Shown here piece by piece: positions 1 to 9,447 of a DNA stretch of 64,000 nt. Made by a program: the position numbers and the translations under genes. How positions within the stretch are numbered: the first letter of the stretch is position 1; each line of letters opens with the position of its first letter. The notes under the pieces are model-generated. The model saw nothing but the letters and a program-made list of their open reading frames with translations, searched no databases and was not told the DNA's origin. The stretch comes from Pseudomonas piscis (GTDB lineage: Bacteria; Pseudomonadota; Gammaproteobacteria; Pseudomonadales; Pseudomonadaceae), in the NCBI RefSeq assembly GCF_009380155.1, contig NZ_WHUV01000002.1, forward strand, positions 930,001-994,000, given 5' to 3'.

Positions 1-1696
1 CCGAGGCCTGGGCTTGCTGTGCGCCGGCCAGGGCCTTGAGCACTTCCTGGCTGGGGCCGAAGGCTTGCAGGCGTCCTTCATTGAGCACCAGCAGCTTGTC
101 GGCCAGGGCCAGCACCGAAGACCTATGGGTCACCAGCACCACGCTGGTCCCCCGGGCCTTGAGCTGGGCGATCGCCGCCGCCAGGGCGCTTTCGCCCACG
201 GTGTCGAGGTTGGAGTTGGGTTCGTCGAGCACCACCAGGCTCGGGCTGCCATACAGCGCCCGGGCCAGGGCCACCCGCTGCTTCTGGCCGCCGGACAGGC
301 CGCTGCCATCATCGCCCAGGATCGTGTCGTACCCCTGGGGCAGACGCAGGATCAGCTCATGCACCCCGGCCATCTGCGCGGCCTGGACCACCTGCTCCGG
401 ATCGGCCTGGCGAAACCGCGCGATGTTCTCGGCGACGCTGCCGGTGAACAGTTCGATGTCCTGGGGCAAGTAGCCGATGTAGGGGCCCAGTTCATCGCGG
501 TTCCAGCGGTGGATATCGGCGCCATCCAGGCGCACCGTACCGGCCAGGGTCGGCCACACGCCCACCAGCACTCGAGCCAGGGTCGATTTGCCGGAGCCGG
601 AAGCACCCAGTACCCCCAGTACTTCACCGGCATTGATGCTGAAGTTCACCTGCTGCAGGGTCGCCATGCGCCGTCCGGGCGGGCCGGCGCTGACCTGTTC
701 GAAGCTCACCTGGCCCTTGGGCGCGGGCAGCGACATGGCGCTGTCACCTGGAGGAAACTCGCGCAGCAGTGAATCCAATCGGTTGTAGGCCAGCTTGGCG
801 GCGCTCCACTGTTTCCACACCGCGATCAGCTGGTCGATGGGACTCAGGGCCCGGCCCATGAGGATCGAGCCGGCGATCATCATCCCGGCGGTCATGTCAC
901 CCTTGATCACCAGCCAGGCGCCCAGCCCCAGCACCAGGGATTGCAGGCACAGGCGCAAGGTCTTGCTCAGGGAACTGATGACCGCGCCAGTGTCGCTGGC
1001 CTGGTTCTGCAGGCCGAGAAACCGCGAGTGCACGCCGAACCAGCGCTTGCGCAGGGAACCGAGCATGCCCATGGCCTGGATGGTCTCGGCGTTGTGCAAG
1101 TGGCTGGTGGCCAACTGCGTGGACTGCTGCGAATACCCGCTGGCCTCGCTCAAGGGCTTCTTGGTCATGGCCTCGTTGAGGAATGCCAGGGCGATCAGCA
1201 GGGCTGCGCCCGCGGTGGCCATGACTCCGAGCCAGACGTTGAAGGCGAAGATCACCAGCAGGTAGATGGGGAACCAGGGGGCGTCGAAGAATGCGAACAA
1301 CGCCGGCCCGGTGAGGAACTGGCGGATCTGGGTCAAGTCGCCCAGGGACTGTCCGGCATACCCCTCGCCGCGGGCGAGGTTGCGTTCGAACGCGGCCTGG
1401 TAGACCCGCAGGTTGAAGCGCCGCTCCAGTTGGCTGCCGATGCGGATGACGATGAAGCTGCGCAGCACTTCCAGCAGGCCGATGAAGACGAAGAAGCCCA
1501 CCACCATCAGCGACAGCATCGCCAGGGTGGTCTCGTTCTGCGAAGACAGCACCCGGTCATAGACTTGCAGCATATAGATAGAAGGAACCAGCATAAGCAA
1601 GTTGATCAGCGCGGTAAAACAGCCAACGCTGATCAGGATGCCTTTATATTCGCCCAGTGCCTTGAACAGTGGTGCGGGATGAGTGTTCTTCACCAT
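1..1696 (-). CDS. aprD: AprD, type I secretion ABC transporter ATPase/permease (C-terminus beyond window edge)
   Basis: Inner-membrane ABC component of the type I machine that exports AprA, working with AprE (membrane fusion protein) and AprF (outer membrane channel), which would lie further left. Read leftward from the ATG at 1694-1696, the N-terminal membrane domain contains the typical [13 protein letters not shown] segment (about residues 45-57). It is followed by the ATPase domain with Walker [10 protein letters not shown] (about 363-371), the signature LSGGQKQR (about 465) and Walker B VVLDEPN (about 485). About 565 codons are visible against a usual length near 580-600, so only the extreme C-terminus is missing. 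It follows aprI after about 210 bp in the usual aprA-aprI-aprD order. The identification is secure from motifs plus context. Confidence 0.93.
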   Translation of the reverse strand, partial: MVKNTHPAPLFKALGEYKGILISVGCFTALINLLMLVPSIYMLQVYDRVLSSQNETTLAMLSLMVVGFFVFIGLLEVLRSFIVIRIGSQLERRFNLRVYQAAFERNLARGEGYAGQSLGDLTQIRQFLTGPALFAFFDAPWFPIYLLVIFAFNVWLGVMATAGAALLIALAFLNEAMTKKPLSEASGYSQQSTQLATSHLHNAETIQAMGMLGSLRKRWFGVHSRFLGLQNQASDTGAVISSLSKTLRLCLQSLVLGLGAWLVIKGDMTAGMMIAGSILMGRALSPIDQLIAVWKQWSAAKLAYNRLDSLLREFPPGDSAMSLPAPKGQVSFEQVSAGPPGRRMATLQQVNFSINAGEVLGVLGASGSGKSTLARVLVGVWPTLAGTVRLDGADIHRWNRDELGPYIGYLPQDIELFTGSVAENIARFRQADPEQVVQAAQMAGVHELILRLPQGYDTILGDDGSGLSGGQKQRVALARALYGSPSLVVLDEPNSNLDTVGESALAAAIAQLKARGTSVVLVTHRSSVLALADKLLVLNEGRLQAFGPSQEVLKALAGAQQAQAS

Positions 1697-1906
1697 TTTT
1701 TAACCATATCCCTGAGCTGTTAATCCGCGTTCGATTGCGAGGAGACAATGTAGTACATAACTAACAGAGTGCTCTTCTTAGTTCATAAAGCCTGCGGACA
1801 CAGACAATTCGGACAGCTGTTTGCAACAGCAGCCCGAACATACTCCTGTCGGTCAAGCGAAAGACAAAATAGTGGCCGTCGAATACTAGACGAACATCAC
1901 CAAGCG

Positions 1907-2293
1907 TTAATTAGCGGCGCGCTGCAGTACTATCAGGCCGTCACTTTTCAGGCGCGCTTCGTACAGGCCTTCCTGCTGGCGACTGAAAAAGATCACCCTG
2001 GAACCTTCGCGCCCGGTGATGGAGATGCCGTCGGGTTCGGGGAACCAGCCCACGGCGGCTTCACCGATCCACCTGGACAGGCATTCGGCGCCATCGCCCA
2101 GGGCCGAGCCCTGCAGCAAGTCCAGGGTGCAGGACTCGCCCGGCTGGGCCGCCTGCTGCAATTGCCAGTGTCCAACCAGCTCCGAGGGGTCCGCCAAACG
2201 CAGGCTGCTTGCCATGATCATCGCTCCATAAAACATCGTCAGCGTCGCCAGCAACCGCAAGGCCGCCTTGCAACTCAAGGTGTGTGGGGTCAT
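1907..2293 (-). CDS. aprI: AprI, periplasmic inhibitor of alkaline protease (Inh family)
   Basis: Small proteinase inhibitor of the Inh/I38 family, which in the periplasm blocks any AprA left inside the cell. The ATG at 2291-2293 is preferred because GGAG lies 7 nt upstream. It gives 128 residues beginning MTPHTLSCK with a clear signal peptide (Arg/Lys start, hydrophobic core LLATLTMFYGAMIM). Longer in-frame readings would place the signal peptide internally. The mature part has the family feel: a GHWQLQQ motif, a Cys pair (CTLDL and AECLSRW) and a beta-rich C-terminus. It lies between aprA and aprD on the same strand, as in other pseudomonads. Confidence rests on the combination of size, signal peptide and synteny. 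Confidence 0.9.
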   Translation of the reverse strand: MTPHTLSCKAALRLLATLTMFYGAMIMASSLRLADPSELVGHWQLQQAAQPGESCTLDLLQGSALGDGAECLSRWIGEAAVGWFPEPDGISITGREGSRVIFFSRQQEGLYEARLKSDGLIVLQRAAN

Positions 2294-2343
2294 AGGGTAC
2301 TCCGTCAGCGCAGTAGAATCGCTCAGCCCCAGGGCCGATACAA

Positions 2344-2372
2344 CAAAGGAAGGCGACGCATGTGCGCCGCCC
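2344..2372 (-). terminator. Hairpin with T-run after aprA
   Basis: On the minus strand, just past the aprA stop, a G+C-rich stem (2363-2371 pairing with 2352-2360, one mismatch) is followed by a short T-rich run. It could attenuate transcription from aprA into aprI-aprD, which would fit the need for far more protease than exporter. The loop is very short, so its strength is uncertain. Confidence 0.5.
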
Positions 2373-2386
2373 TCCACCTACTTCAC

Positions 2387-3838
2387 TCAGGCGACGATGT
2401 CGCTGACTGCTGCCTGGCCGACGGTGGTGACCAGGAAGTCCGCCACGCCGTGCCCGGAGAAGTCCACCGACAGGGTGCTGACACCACCGGAGGTGGTGAG
2501 GATGGCATCACCCGCCGCGCCGGTGAAGGCGTTGACGAAGTGCAGGCCGGCGCCCTTGGTGATACCGGTCAGATCGATCTTGTCCTGGCCACTGACGAAA
2601 TCCATGATCTGGTCGGCCGCACCTGGCTTGGAGTCGGTGCTGGCACCGAACACGAAGGTGTCCGAACCGGAACCGCCCCACAACTTATCGGCACCGCCGC
2701 CACCGTAGATGATGTCGTTGCCGGCACCACCCTTGAGTTCGTTGGCGACGTTGTTACCGATCAGCAGGTCGTTGCCCGAACCACCGATCGCGTTCTCCAC
2801 GGTCACACCCTTGGCAATGGAAACGTTGCCGATCAGGCCACCAACATCGGAGAACGAAGTCTCATTGAGGTTGATTTTCTGATTCTGGGTAAAACCGGAG
2901 AAGTCTAGGGTGTCGTTGCCACCACCGTCCCACACCGAGAACACCAGCTTGTCGGCCGACGAGGTCGCGCTGTAGAAATCGCGCCCGGTGTTGGAGTTGA
3001 AGCCGTAGGTGGTGTCACCGGCACGGGTGGCGTAGTTGGCTCCGTAGAGCTTCTGGATCGCCGCGATGTCATCGATCAGCGGAGCGGACGCATAGGCTTC
3101 GACCCCGCCCTTGCTGAAGTTCTGGCTGGTATTGCTTTCACTCCAGTAGCTCATGATGCTGTAGCCGCGGGTGTCCTGCCCGTAGGTCGCATCCTTGTAG
3201 GTCGGGTTGCCGTTCCCGGCATTGTAGTCGCCAGGGTGGGCCAGGCCCAGGGTGTGGCCAATCTCGTGGGTCAGGGTCTGGCGACCGTAGTTGTTCAGGT
3301 CCGGGGTCTTGTTCGGGGTATAGCTGCTGTTGATCAGGTACCACGAAGTACCGTCATAACCCGCGCCAGTGCCCGGCAGGTAGGCAAATGCCGCTGCGCC
3401 ATCCTGGCCGCCGCTGTAGTTGCCGAAGGTCATGTGGCCGTCACCACCGGAGGCCTTCTCGGTGAAGACCACGTTGGCCACATCGGCCCAGGATTGCATG
3501 GCCAGCACGGCCTGGGCTTTTTGCTGGGCATTGAACTGGCTGAACCCGGAGATACCATGCTTGTACATGGTGCTCGAGGAAGCCGAGGTCAGGAAGGTAT
3601 AGGTCAGATCGATCTTGCCATTGCCGTTCAAGTCCTTGTAGGAAGCACCATCACGCAGGATCTGCGTGGCGGCCTGGTCGACCGAGAACGAAGGTTTGCC
3701 ATTGACCGTGAGATTGCCGCCACGATCGTACTGGTGGCTGAAGCTATTGACCTGGTTATAAGCCGAACTTGCTGCTGCCAGTGGCACCAGTTGTTGTTCA
3801 GCTGCATCAATAGCGTCATTCACTTTTACTTTCGACAT
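2387..3838 (-). CDS. aprA: AprA, secreted serralysin-type zinc metalloprotease
   Basis: Extracellular alkaline protease of the serralysin (M10B) family. The protein is 483 residues from the ATG at 3836-3838; AAGGAAG lies at a proper distance upstream, while the in-frame GTG six bases earlier is too close to it. The catalytic zinc motif [11 protein letters not shown] is at residues 191-201 (His191, Glu192, His195, His201), followed by the Met-turn region SIMSYW. The C-terminal part carries RTX calcium-binding nonapeptides ([32 protein letters not shown], around 345-395). It ends in a beta-rich, hydrophobic C-terminal secretion signal. It lacks an N-terminal signal peptide, as expected for type I export by AprD/E/F. 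Full length for the family. Confidence 0.97.
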   Translation of the reverse strand: MSKVKVNDAIDAAEQQLVPLAAASSAYNQVNSFSHQYDRGGNLTVNGKPSFSVDQAATQILRDGASYKDLNGNGKIDLTYTFLTSASSSTMYKHGISGFSQFNAQQKAQAVLAMQSWADVANVVFTEKASGGDGHMTFGNYSGGQDGAAAFAYLPGTGAGYDGTSWYLINSSYTPNKTPDLNNYGRQTLTHEIGHTLGLAHPGDYNAGNGNPTYKDATYGQDTRGYSIMSYWSESNTSQNFSKGGVEAYASAPLIDDIAAIQKLYGANYATRAGDTTYGFNSNTGRDFYSATSSADKLVFSVWDGGGNDTLDFSGFTQNQKINLNETSFSDVGGLIGNVSIAKGVTVENAIGGSGNDLLIGNNVANELKGGAGNDIIYGGGGADKLWGGSGSDTFVFGASTDSKPGAADQIMDFVSGQDKIDLTGITKGAGLHFVNAFTGAAGDAILTTSGGVSTLSVDFSGHGVADFLVTTVGQAAVSDIVA

Positions 3839-4124
3839 AAACACACTTCCTTGTAATCAATGGAACAGTTTTTGTCCGATAGCGACAATCCCTGGCGAGA
3901 TCGTCCTATCACTCGCCCTAAGTAGGCGCAAGGAAACTGACACAATTTGAAATCGGGCGTCCACTACTTTTTTGACGTCAAATTCCACTGCTCCACAAAA
4001 CTCCAGCAAATAATGACTGCCCAGTCGAAACACTCCCTTTTCAATTGCTGGGCAGCACTCATTGTCTGACAATCTACAATTTAATTATTAAATATCGTCC
4101 CTGTTGAATTATGCCAACTGTGTC
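3839..4124. promoter_or_regulatory. A+T-rich region upstream of aprA
   Basis: This 286-bp interval precedes aprA on the minus strand and lies beyond the stop of the peptidase gene. It is strikingly richer in A+T than the flanking genes, especially 4060-4110, and should hold the aprA promoter. I did not identify a convincing -35/-10 pair or a named operator. The 71-codon open frame inside it (3857-4072, minus) has no visible homology or ribosome binding site. Confidence 0.5.
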
Positions 4125-5240
4125 TCAGTTTTCCGGTACTTGTTTATTGTTCCAACCACTGAGTTGCAGTGCATTTCTCAATATTTGCGGGGTCAGGGCC
4201 GGTACTTGCACGCCGTCGGCGCTGGTCATCGGCTCGCCAGCCAGCAAGGCATTGATGATCGCCTCTTCCACCGCTTCGGCGGCAGCGCTGAACAGCGGCG
4301 AAATGTGATCGTTGTTGAGCATTGCCAGCGGTGAAGTGAAGCCCAGGTCCTTGCGCGCATAGTCCGCCGCCGGCAGGTCCCGGTTTCCCGTGGCAAAGGC
4401 CAGGAAGATATCGCCGCTGGAATCCTCGGTCCCACCGCCGGTACGTGCGATACCGACGGACGCCCTCTGGGCCAGCCGCTGGCACTGGTGTGGCAACAGC
4501 GGCGCATCGGTGGCCAGGATCACCACGATCGAGCCCATGCCCGGGGTTCCGCGCTCGGCGAAGGGCGAGACGATATCGCGCAACTGGCGCCCCACTGGAT
4601 AACCATCGACCCGCAGCTCCTCGCGCTTGCCATGGTTGGCCTGGACCAGCGCGCCGACGGTGTAGCCGCCCTGCTCCGGCGCCAGGCGCCGGGACGCGGT
4701 GCCGATCCCGCCCTTGAACTCATGGCAGATCATCCCCGTGCCACCGCCCACCGCGCCCTCGTCCACCGGCCCGGATTCGGCCAGGGCCGATGCCTCGCGC
4801 ACCTGCTGCGGCCCCACATGCTGGCCCCAGATATCGTTCAGCAGGCCGTCGAAGGTTTCCATCACCACCGGCATGCACCAGTACACCGAAGGATCGGCCA
4901 GTTCCTCGCGTTCCAGGGCGATCAGCGCATCGCGCACCACGCCCACGCTATGGGTGTTGGTGATGGCGATCGGCGTGGTCAAGGTGCCCGCCTCGCGGAT
5001 CCACTCCAGCCCCGTGGCATCACCATTGCCATTGAGTACATGGCAGCCGGCGAAACACGGCTGCAGGCGCGCATGCCCGGCGCGCGGCTGGATCAGCGTG
5101 ACACCGGTGCGCACCTGCTTGCCGCCGATCTCGGTCTTGAGGGTGCTGTGGCCGACCCGCACCCCCGGAACATCGGTGATCGCATTGAACGGGCCAGGTG
5201 TTACCAGCCCCAGGCTGATGCCCGCTTGACGTGCTCGCAT
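4125..5240 (-). CDS. P1-family peptidase (DmpA/BapA-type L-aminopeptidase/D-esterase)
   Basis: Predicted N-terminal-nucleophile peptidase that matures by self-cleavage and removes N-terminal residues from peptides, amides or beta-peptides. The 371-residue protein from the ATG at 5238-5240 (AAGGAG just upstream) has the family opening GPFNAITDVPGVRVGHST. It has a central glycine-rich VGGGTGM segment and, in the C-terminal part, the nucleophile region ARTGGGTEDSSGDIFLAF. In DmpA the cleaved bond is Gly-Ser; here the residue before the presumed nucleophile is Ser. It sits 9 bp after the APC permease on the same strand, so the two are probably one operon importing and hydrolysing a small peptide or amide. 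The substrate cannot be read from the sequence. Confidence 0.85.
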   Translation of the reverse strand: MRARQAGISLGLVTPGPFNAITDVPGVRVGHSTLKTEIGGKQVRTGVTLIQPRAGHARLQPCFAGCHVLNGNGDATGLEWIREAGTLTTPIAITNTHSVGVVRDALIALEREELADPSVYWCMPVVMETFDGLLNDIWGQHVGPQQVREASALAESGPVDEGAVGGGTGMICHEFKGGIGTASRRLAPEQGGYTVGALVQANHGKREELRVDGYPVGRQLRDIVSPFAERGTPGMGSIVVILATDAPLLPHQCQRLAQRASVGIARTGGGTEDSSGDIFLAFATGNRDLPAADYARKDLGFTSPLAMLNNDHISPLFSAAAEAVEEAIINALLAGEPMTSADGVQVPALTPQILRNALQLSGWNNKQVPEN

Positions 5241-5249
5241 AACCACTCC

Positions 5250-6614
5250 TTACAGTTTCTGGAACGCCGGGCTGTACCGGCCATTGGTGCCATAGAGGAT
5301 CACCGACAGCGCCAGCAGGCCGACGATCACCATGATGTCGCGCAGGGACGCTTCGAGGAACAGGTTGACCAGCAGGTAGCCGGCGCCGATCACCGCCAGC
5401 AGGGCCGGCAACGGCCACAGCGGCATGCGATAGGGATGCTCGCGATCGCGCAGCAACACGCGGCTCAGCAACGCACTGAGGGCCACCACCAGGTACACCA
5501 GCATGATCAACAGCACGCTGAAGGACGTCAGGTCCGCCAGGTTCGAGCTGAAGCTGAGCACCGCCGAGGGAATCGCCAGGAACAGCGTGGCCAGCCAGGG
5601 TGAATCCCAGCGCGGATGGATGCGGGTGAACAGGCGATTGATGCCTGGCGTCCACAGGGCATCGCGACCGCTGCTGAACACCACCCGGCCGATCTGGATG
5701 ACGATGGCGACGATGGCGTTGAACACCGAGAGGAAGATCCCGGCGCTGACCACCCGGGCCAGGGTTTCATTGCCATGGCTGGTGAGCAGGTAGCCGATGG
5801 GATCGGGGCTGGCGAGCATCTGGCTCAGCGAAGGCGCGCCGATGAGCAGTGCCGTGAGCGGCACCAGCTCGATGATCACCACCAACACCAGGGACCAGAG
5901 CACTGCCTTGTGCACCCCACGCCCGCCGCACTTCATGTCTTCGGCCAGCAACACTGCCGGACCGTAGCCGTTATAGGAGAACAGGCCGATACCCACCGCG
6001 CCGATCACCAGGGCCCAGGGCGCCAGTTGCAGCACCCCATGGTCGACGATCTGCGGCTGCAGCAGGATGCTCACCGGCTGGCTGGCGTTGCCGAACCCCA
6101 GCCAGACGATCACCAGCAACGCCGCCACTTCCAGCAACAGGCAGGTGCCGGTGATCCAGGCATTGAGCTTGATGTTGAGAATCCCCAGCAGGTAGCTGCA
6201 GGTGACGATCACCAGGGCTACGGTCTGGGAATCGTACTGGGTGCCCAGGGCATTGTTCAGGTAAGTGGCGGCACCCGTGGCCAGTACCGGCGGGATGAAC
6301 AGCAACATCACCAGCACCGTGAGGAAGGTCGCGTAGCCCGCCAGGCCGCCGAACACCCGCTTGGCATACACATACTCGCCGCCGGCGCTGTTGTGGGCCC
6401 GGCCCAGCTCGGCGTAGCAGAAGGCGAACATCAGCGCCAACAGGCCTGCCATGACAAAGGCCAGGAACACCCCGCTGCCGGCTTGGTGGATGGCGAAGGG
6501 GGCTATCACGAACACCGAGCTGGCGGGGGTCACGCCAGACACCGTGATGGCCACCACATCGAACACGCTCAAGGTGGGTTTCAGCGCGCCATCGGGCGCA
6601 GAGGGAGAGCTCAT
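5250..6614 (-). CDS. APC-superfamily amino acid permease
   Basis: Inner-membrane secondary transporter for an amino acid, amine or small amide. The protein is 454 residues, normal for the family, with alternating hydrophobic segments (about 12). Near the N-terminus is the characteristic first-helix unwinding region around SGVTPASSVF. GAGGATAAC lies before the ATG at 6612-6614 as a usable ribosome binding site (GAGGA). It is cotranscribed with the downstream DmpA-type peptidase and diverges from a LuxR regulator whose start is about 200 bp away, which suggests uptake plus hydrolysis under local control. The substrate is not predictable from sequence alone. Confidence 0.85.
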   Translation of the reverse strand: MSSPSAPDGALKPTLSVFDVVAITVSGVTPASSVFVIAPFAIHQAGSGVFLAFVMAGLLALMFAFCYAELGRAHNSAGGEYVYAKRVFGGLAGYATFLTVLVMLLFIPPVLATGAATYLNNALGTQYDSQTVALVIVTCSYLLGILNIKLNAWITGTCLLLEVAALLVIVWLGFGNASQPVSILLQPQIVDHGVLQLAPWALVIGAVGIGLFSYNGYGPAVLLAEDMKCGGRGVHKAVLWSLVLVVIIELVPLTALLIGAPSLSQMLASPDPIGYLLTSHGNETLARVVSAGIFLSVFNAIVAIVIQIGRVVFSSGRDALWTPGINRLFTRIHPRWDSPWLATLFLAIPSAVLSFSSNLADLTSFSVLLIMLVYLVVALSALLSRVLLRDREHPYRMPLWPLPALLAVIGAGYLLVNLFLEASLRDIMVIVGLLALSVILYGTNGRYSPAFQKL

Positions 6615-6819
6615 ATCGTTATCCTCGTGCTTATTGTTGGTCTGAGGCAGGAACGAGATTCATCGGGCGGGTGCGCTCTGGGTCGCACTTGACCGCAGCT
6701 ACTCTAGGCAGTGGCGCGATGGCGACCAATTCCCCTATTGGAGTACTCCCCCTTGACGGCATCCGGCAAATCGACGAAACCCTGCCAGGACACTTGCAAT
6801 AGACCTTGGAGTAAAACCT

Positions 6820-7623
6820 TTGAGTAACCTGTTCAGGGAAGTCGGCCTGCACGCCAGCCTGGGGCGCACCCTCTCGCTGATCGGCCACCCACGCCTGTGG
6901 AAGCAGTTGATCCTGCTGTTGCACCAGGCCACGCCGTTCGACAACGCCCTGGCGATCTTCTACCCGGTGGACGGCCCGCCCCGGGCGCTGGAGGAGTACG
7001 ACGCCGAACCCAGCAGCAAGCCGGCGTCGATGCTCACCTACCTCAATGGCCTGTATCTGCTGGACCCGTTTTTCCAGGCCTGTCGCGAGGGCTACCCCAG
7101 CGGCCTGTACCGTCTCGAAGAGGTGGCGCCGGACCACTTTCGCCAGAGCGAGTACTTTCTCAACTACTTTCACGACAACGTGCTGGAGGACGAAGTGCAG
7201 TTCATCCTGCAACTGCCTGGGGCCGGCACCCTGTCGCTGTCACTGGGCAGCCAGCGGTTGTTCAGCAGCGAAGCCATCGGCCAGCTCACCACCTTCGCCG
7301 CCTGGGTGTTGCCCCTCATGGAACAGCACTGGCAGCACAGCCAGGCCCGCCCGCAACTGCCGGCCGCCGAGGAAATGGCCAGCCAGATCCGCGATGCCCT
7401 GAGCCATTTCGGCAGTGGCGTGCTGTCGGAGCGGGAACTGGAGATCGCCCGGCTGATCCTGCGCGGGTTTTCCTCCAAGGCCATGGCCGAACGCTTGAAG
7501 ATCTCCCCGGACACCGTCAAGGTCCACCGCCGGCACCTCTACGCCAAGCTGGACATCTCCAGCCAACCGGAGCTGTTCTCGTTGTTCATCCAGTCCCTGG
7601 GCCACGACCTGGAAAACCCCTGA
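6820..7623 (+). CDS. LuxR-type transcriptional regulator with a TTG start
   Basis: Regulator of 267 residues with a C-terminal LuxR/FixJ helix-turn-helix (about residues 200-260, LSERELEIARLILRG then ISPDTVKVHRRHLYAKL). The N-terminal part has no receiver Asp pattern and no clear acyl-homoserine-lactone pocket, so it probably senses something else or acts with a partner. The start is TTG at 6820-6822: GGAG lies 8 nt upstream and no better start exists. It diverges from the permease-peptidase pair at 4125-6614, which is its likely target. The shared upstream region (6615-6819) contains CCCCTATTGGAG near 6733, but I cannot assign an operator. Confidence 0.85.
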   Translation: MSNLFREVGLHASLGRTLSLIGHPRLWKQLILLLHQATPFDNALAIFYPVDGPPRALEEYDAEPSSKPASMLTYLNGLYLLDPFFQACREGYPSGLYRLEEVAPDHFRQSEYFLNYFHDNVLEDEVQFILQLPGAGTLSLSLGSQRLFSSEAIGQLTTFAAWVLPLMEQHWQHSQARPQLPAAEEMASQIRDALSHFGSGVLSERELEIARLILRGFSSKAMAERLKISPDTVKVHRRHLYAKLDISSQPELFSLFIQSLGHDLENP

Positions 7624-7775
7624 GCCCGCGGCCGCTGCGCACCCGTGCGCAGCCTGCGGCAGCGGCCAAACGCAGCACGAACCTGTAGCCGCTGCTGAGC
7701 CTGCGAAGCTGCGACAAGGCCCACAGGGCCTTCTGGGGACCGCCTCGCCCCACCGACGCCGGCGGCAAAACGCCC
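7624..7775. repeat. REP-like G+C-rich hairpin cluster between convergent genes
   Basis: Between the stop of the LuxR gene and the stop of the FeaR-like gene lies a run of interlocking palindromes. These include GCCGCTGC...GCAGCGGC around 7630-7664 and a second unit with CCTGTAGCCGCTGC, GCCTGCG and CTGCGACAAGG around 7680-7720. These match the general look of Pseudomonas REP elements as I remember them. They may stop transcription from both sides. Copy number elsewhere in the genome cannot be judged here. Confidence 0.6.
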
Positions 7776-8714
7776 TCAGGCATTCAATGAACGCGCGCGG
7801 TAGTCCCGGGGCGACTGCTCGAAGTGTTTCTTGAAGGTGCGGCTGAAATGCGCCGAATCGGTGAAGCCCCACTTGAAGGCGATATCGGTGATCGATTCGT
7901 TGCGCAGGTGCGGGTTGCTCAGGTCCGCCGCACTGCGCTTGAGCCGCGAACGCTGGATGAAGCGACAGACGCTGTCGCCCTGCTCCTCGAACAATCGGTA
8001 CAACTGGCGCACCGAGATGTTCAACTGGCCGGCCAGGGCCACCGGGGTCAGCCCCGGCTCATTGAGCGATTGCTGGATCAGTTGCCGGGCCTGGTCGCGC
8101 AGGCACTGGCCATGCAGGGCTTCATCGTGACCGGCAAGACTGTCGGCGGTCTGGCGCAGGGTCGGGCCGAGCAAGGCGATCAGCGCCTCCTGCAAGGCCT
8201 GGCCCTCCTGTTGCGCCGCACAGCCATGCAGGTCGCCGGCGCAGATCTGCTCCACCAGCAGGCGCATCAGCCGGCCACTGGCGCAATTCTGCGACAACTT
8301 GCCGAACTTGCGTTGTTGGGCCGGCAGGTGCCGGTAGACCTCCTCCCGGCACAAATGGAACGAGGCATGCTCGATCAAGCCATGGGGCACGATTTCGCAA
8401 GCTCCGGCGGAATCCAGCAGGGCCATGTCGCCAGGCGCCAGTTCCACGCTCTCGCCATCCTGGCTCAGGCGCGCATGCCCGCTGCGCTGGACGATCAGGA
8501 AACAGTGCCGATCGTCGGCCTGGTCGGCCCGGGTGCCTTGCCGGGAAATCAGCCCGGCATTGGTGCGGATCTGCGCCACCTCCAGCCCGGCATAGTCCTG
8601 CAAGCCCACTTCGCCGATGAACAGCGCGGGGTTGTGCGCCGGGCGGGCATCGAAACGACCGCAGACGCCCTGCAGGGCGCCCAGCCAGGAACTGAAACTT
8701 TGGGAAGCAAGCAC
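7776..8714 (-). CDS. AraC-family regulator, FeaR-like
   Basis: Predicted activator of aromatic-amine catabolism. The protein has an N-terminal AraC_binding-type sensor with a FeaR-like opening (FSSWLGALQGVCGRFDA). The C-terminal two-HTH AraC domain covers about the last 100 residues (LNISVRQLYRLFEEQG and DIAFKWGFTDSAHFSRTFKKHF). The start is placed at GTG 8712-8714 because GGAGG lies 6 nt before it. The longer ATG reading at 8747 would put that ribosome binding site inside the gene and has none itself. The result is 312 residues, near the 301 of E. coli FeaR. The FeaB-like dehydrogenase at 11063-12550 on the same strand supports the role. Specificity is inferred. Confidence 0.75.
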   Translation of the reverse strand: MLASQSFSSWLGALQGVCGRFDARPAHNPALFIGEVGLQDYAGLEVAQIRTNAGLISRQGTRADQADDRHCFLIVQRSGHARLSQDGESVELAPGDMALLDSAGACEIVPHGLIEHASFHLCREEVYRHLPAQQRKFGKLSQNCASGRLMRLLVEQICAGDLHGCAAQQEGQALQEALIALLGPTLRQTADSLAGHDEALHGQCLRDQARQLIQQSLNEPGLTPVALAGQLNISVRQLYRLFEEQGDSVCRFIQRSRLKRSAADLSNPHLRNESITDIAFKWGFTDSAHFSRTFKKHFEQSPRDYRARSLNA

Positions 8715-8853
8715 TGTGCACCTCCAGGAGCCGGTTCGGGCCGCCATTGTTTTTATGGCGATATCATTAACATGTTATCTATTTGCCAGGCAAGGCGCCC
8801 GGCAGCAGGAATAACCTGTCACGGCTCAAGCAGGGGTCGTGCCAATGGACGCT

Positions 8854-9447
8854 TCAGTAATCCGCCAGCAAGCGCTGCAGATGACCGAGGCTGCCCAGCA
8901 GCGCCTCTCGTTGCACAGCATTCAAACGGATATAGCGGCGCATGCCCGGCAGGCGATTGACCACCTCGCTGGCGCCGAAGTGCTCCAGGCGCACCTGCCA
9001 ACCCTGGTCATCGCGGTGCAGCTCCAGGCGCTTGAAATCCAGGGGCAGCAACTCGGCCAGCAGCTGTGGGTCCTGGCACAGGCGCTGGAGAAGAGGCGTC
9101 CAGCCGGCCTGCTCGCCGTCACGCACGCGAGCGGCAAGCCCCTGGCGGCGAATTGCCCCGGTATGGCGCAAGCTGATGCGCGCCCGACCCGGCCCGGCAG
9201 CGGGCACCCGCATCTGCCATTGGCACACCACGATATGCATCAGGAACTGCGCCTGGGGGCACTCCGCCACTTCGAACTCCAGGCCGCGCCGAGGGCAACG
9301 AAAGCGCCCCTGGGCTGCGCCCTGGCTAACATAGTCGAGCCCCGCCAAATCCCGGCGCAACTGGCCCAGGGTCAGCCCCGGGCGATAACCCGAGGGTGGC
9401 CGGTGCCACAGTTCAAAGAGGTTTTGTCGCCAGCTTGAAAGGTTCAT
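8854..9447 (-). CDS. DUF3156-like protein of unknown function
   Basis: A 197-residue soluble protein from the ATG at 9445-9447, whose first 35 bp overlap the end of the upstream permease gene. That overlap suggests translational coupling. I see YRPGLTLGQLRRDLAGL near the N-terminus, a Cys in RFRCPRRGLEF, the stretch QAQFLMHIVV, and a C-terminal region rich in Arg and Leu. I believe this is the DUF3156 family, often found beside APC permeases in gamma-proteobacteria, but that is from memory. No signal peptide, membrane span or catalytic motif is evident. A role accessory to the permease is only a guess from position. Confidence 0.6.
   Translation of the reverse strand: MNLSSWRQNLFELWHRPPSGYRPGLTLGQLRRDLAGLDYVSQGAAQGRFRCPRRGLEFEVAECPQAQFLMHIVVCQWQMRVPAAGPGRARISLRHTGAIRRQGLAARVRDGEQAGWTPLLQRLCQDPQLLAELLPLDFKRLELHRDDQGWQVRLEHFGASEVVNRLPGMRRYIRLNAVQREALLGSLGHLQRLLADY

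Noticed and set aside
3857..4072. 71-codon open frame upstream of aprA
   Set aside because: No ribosome binding site, no recognisable sequence, and it occupies the region expected to hold the aprA promoter.
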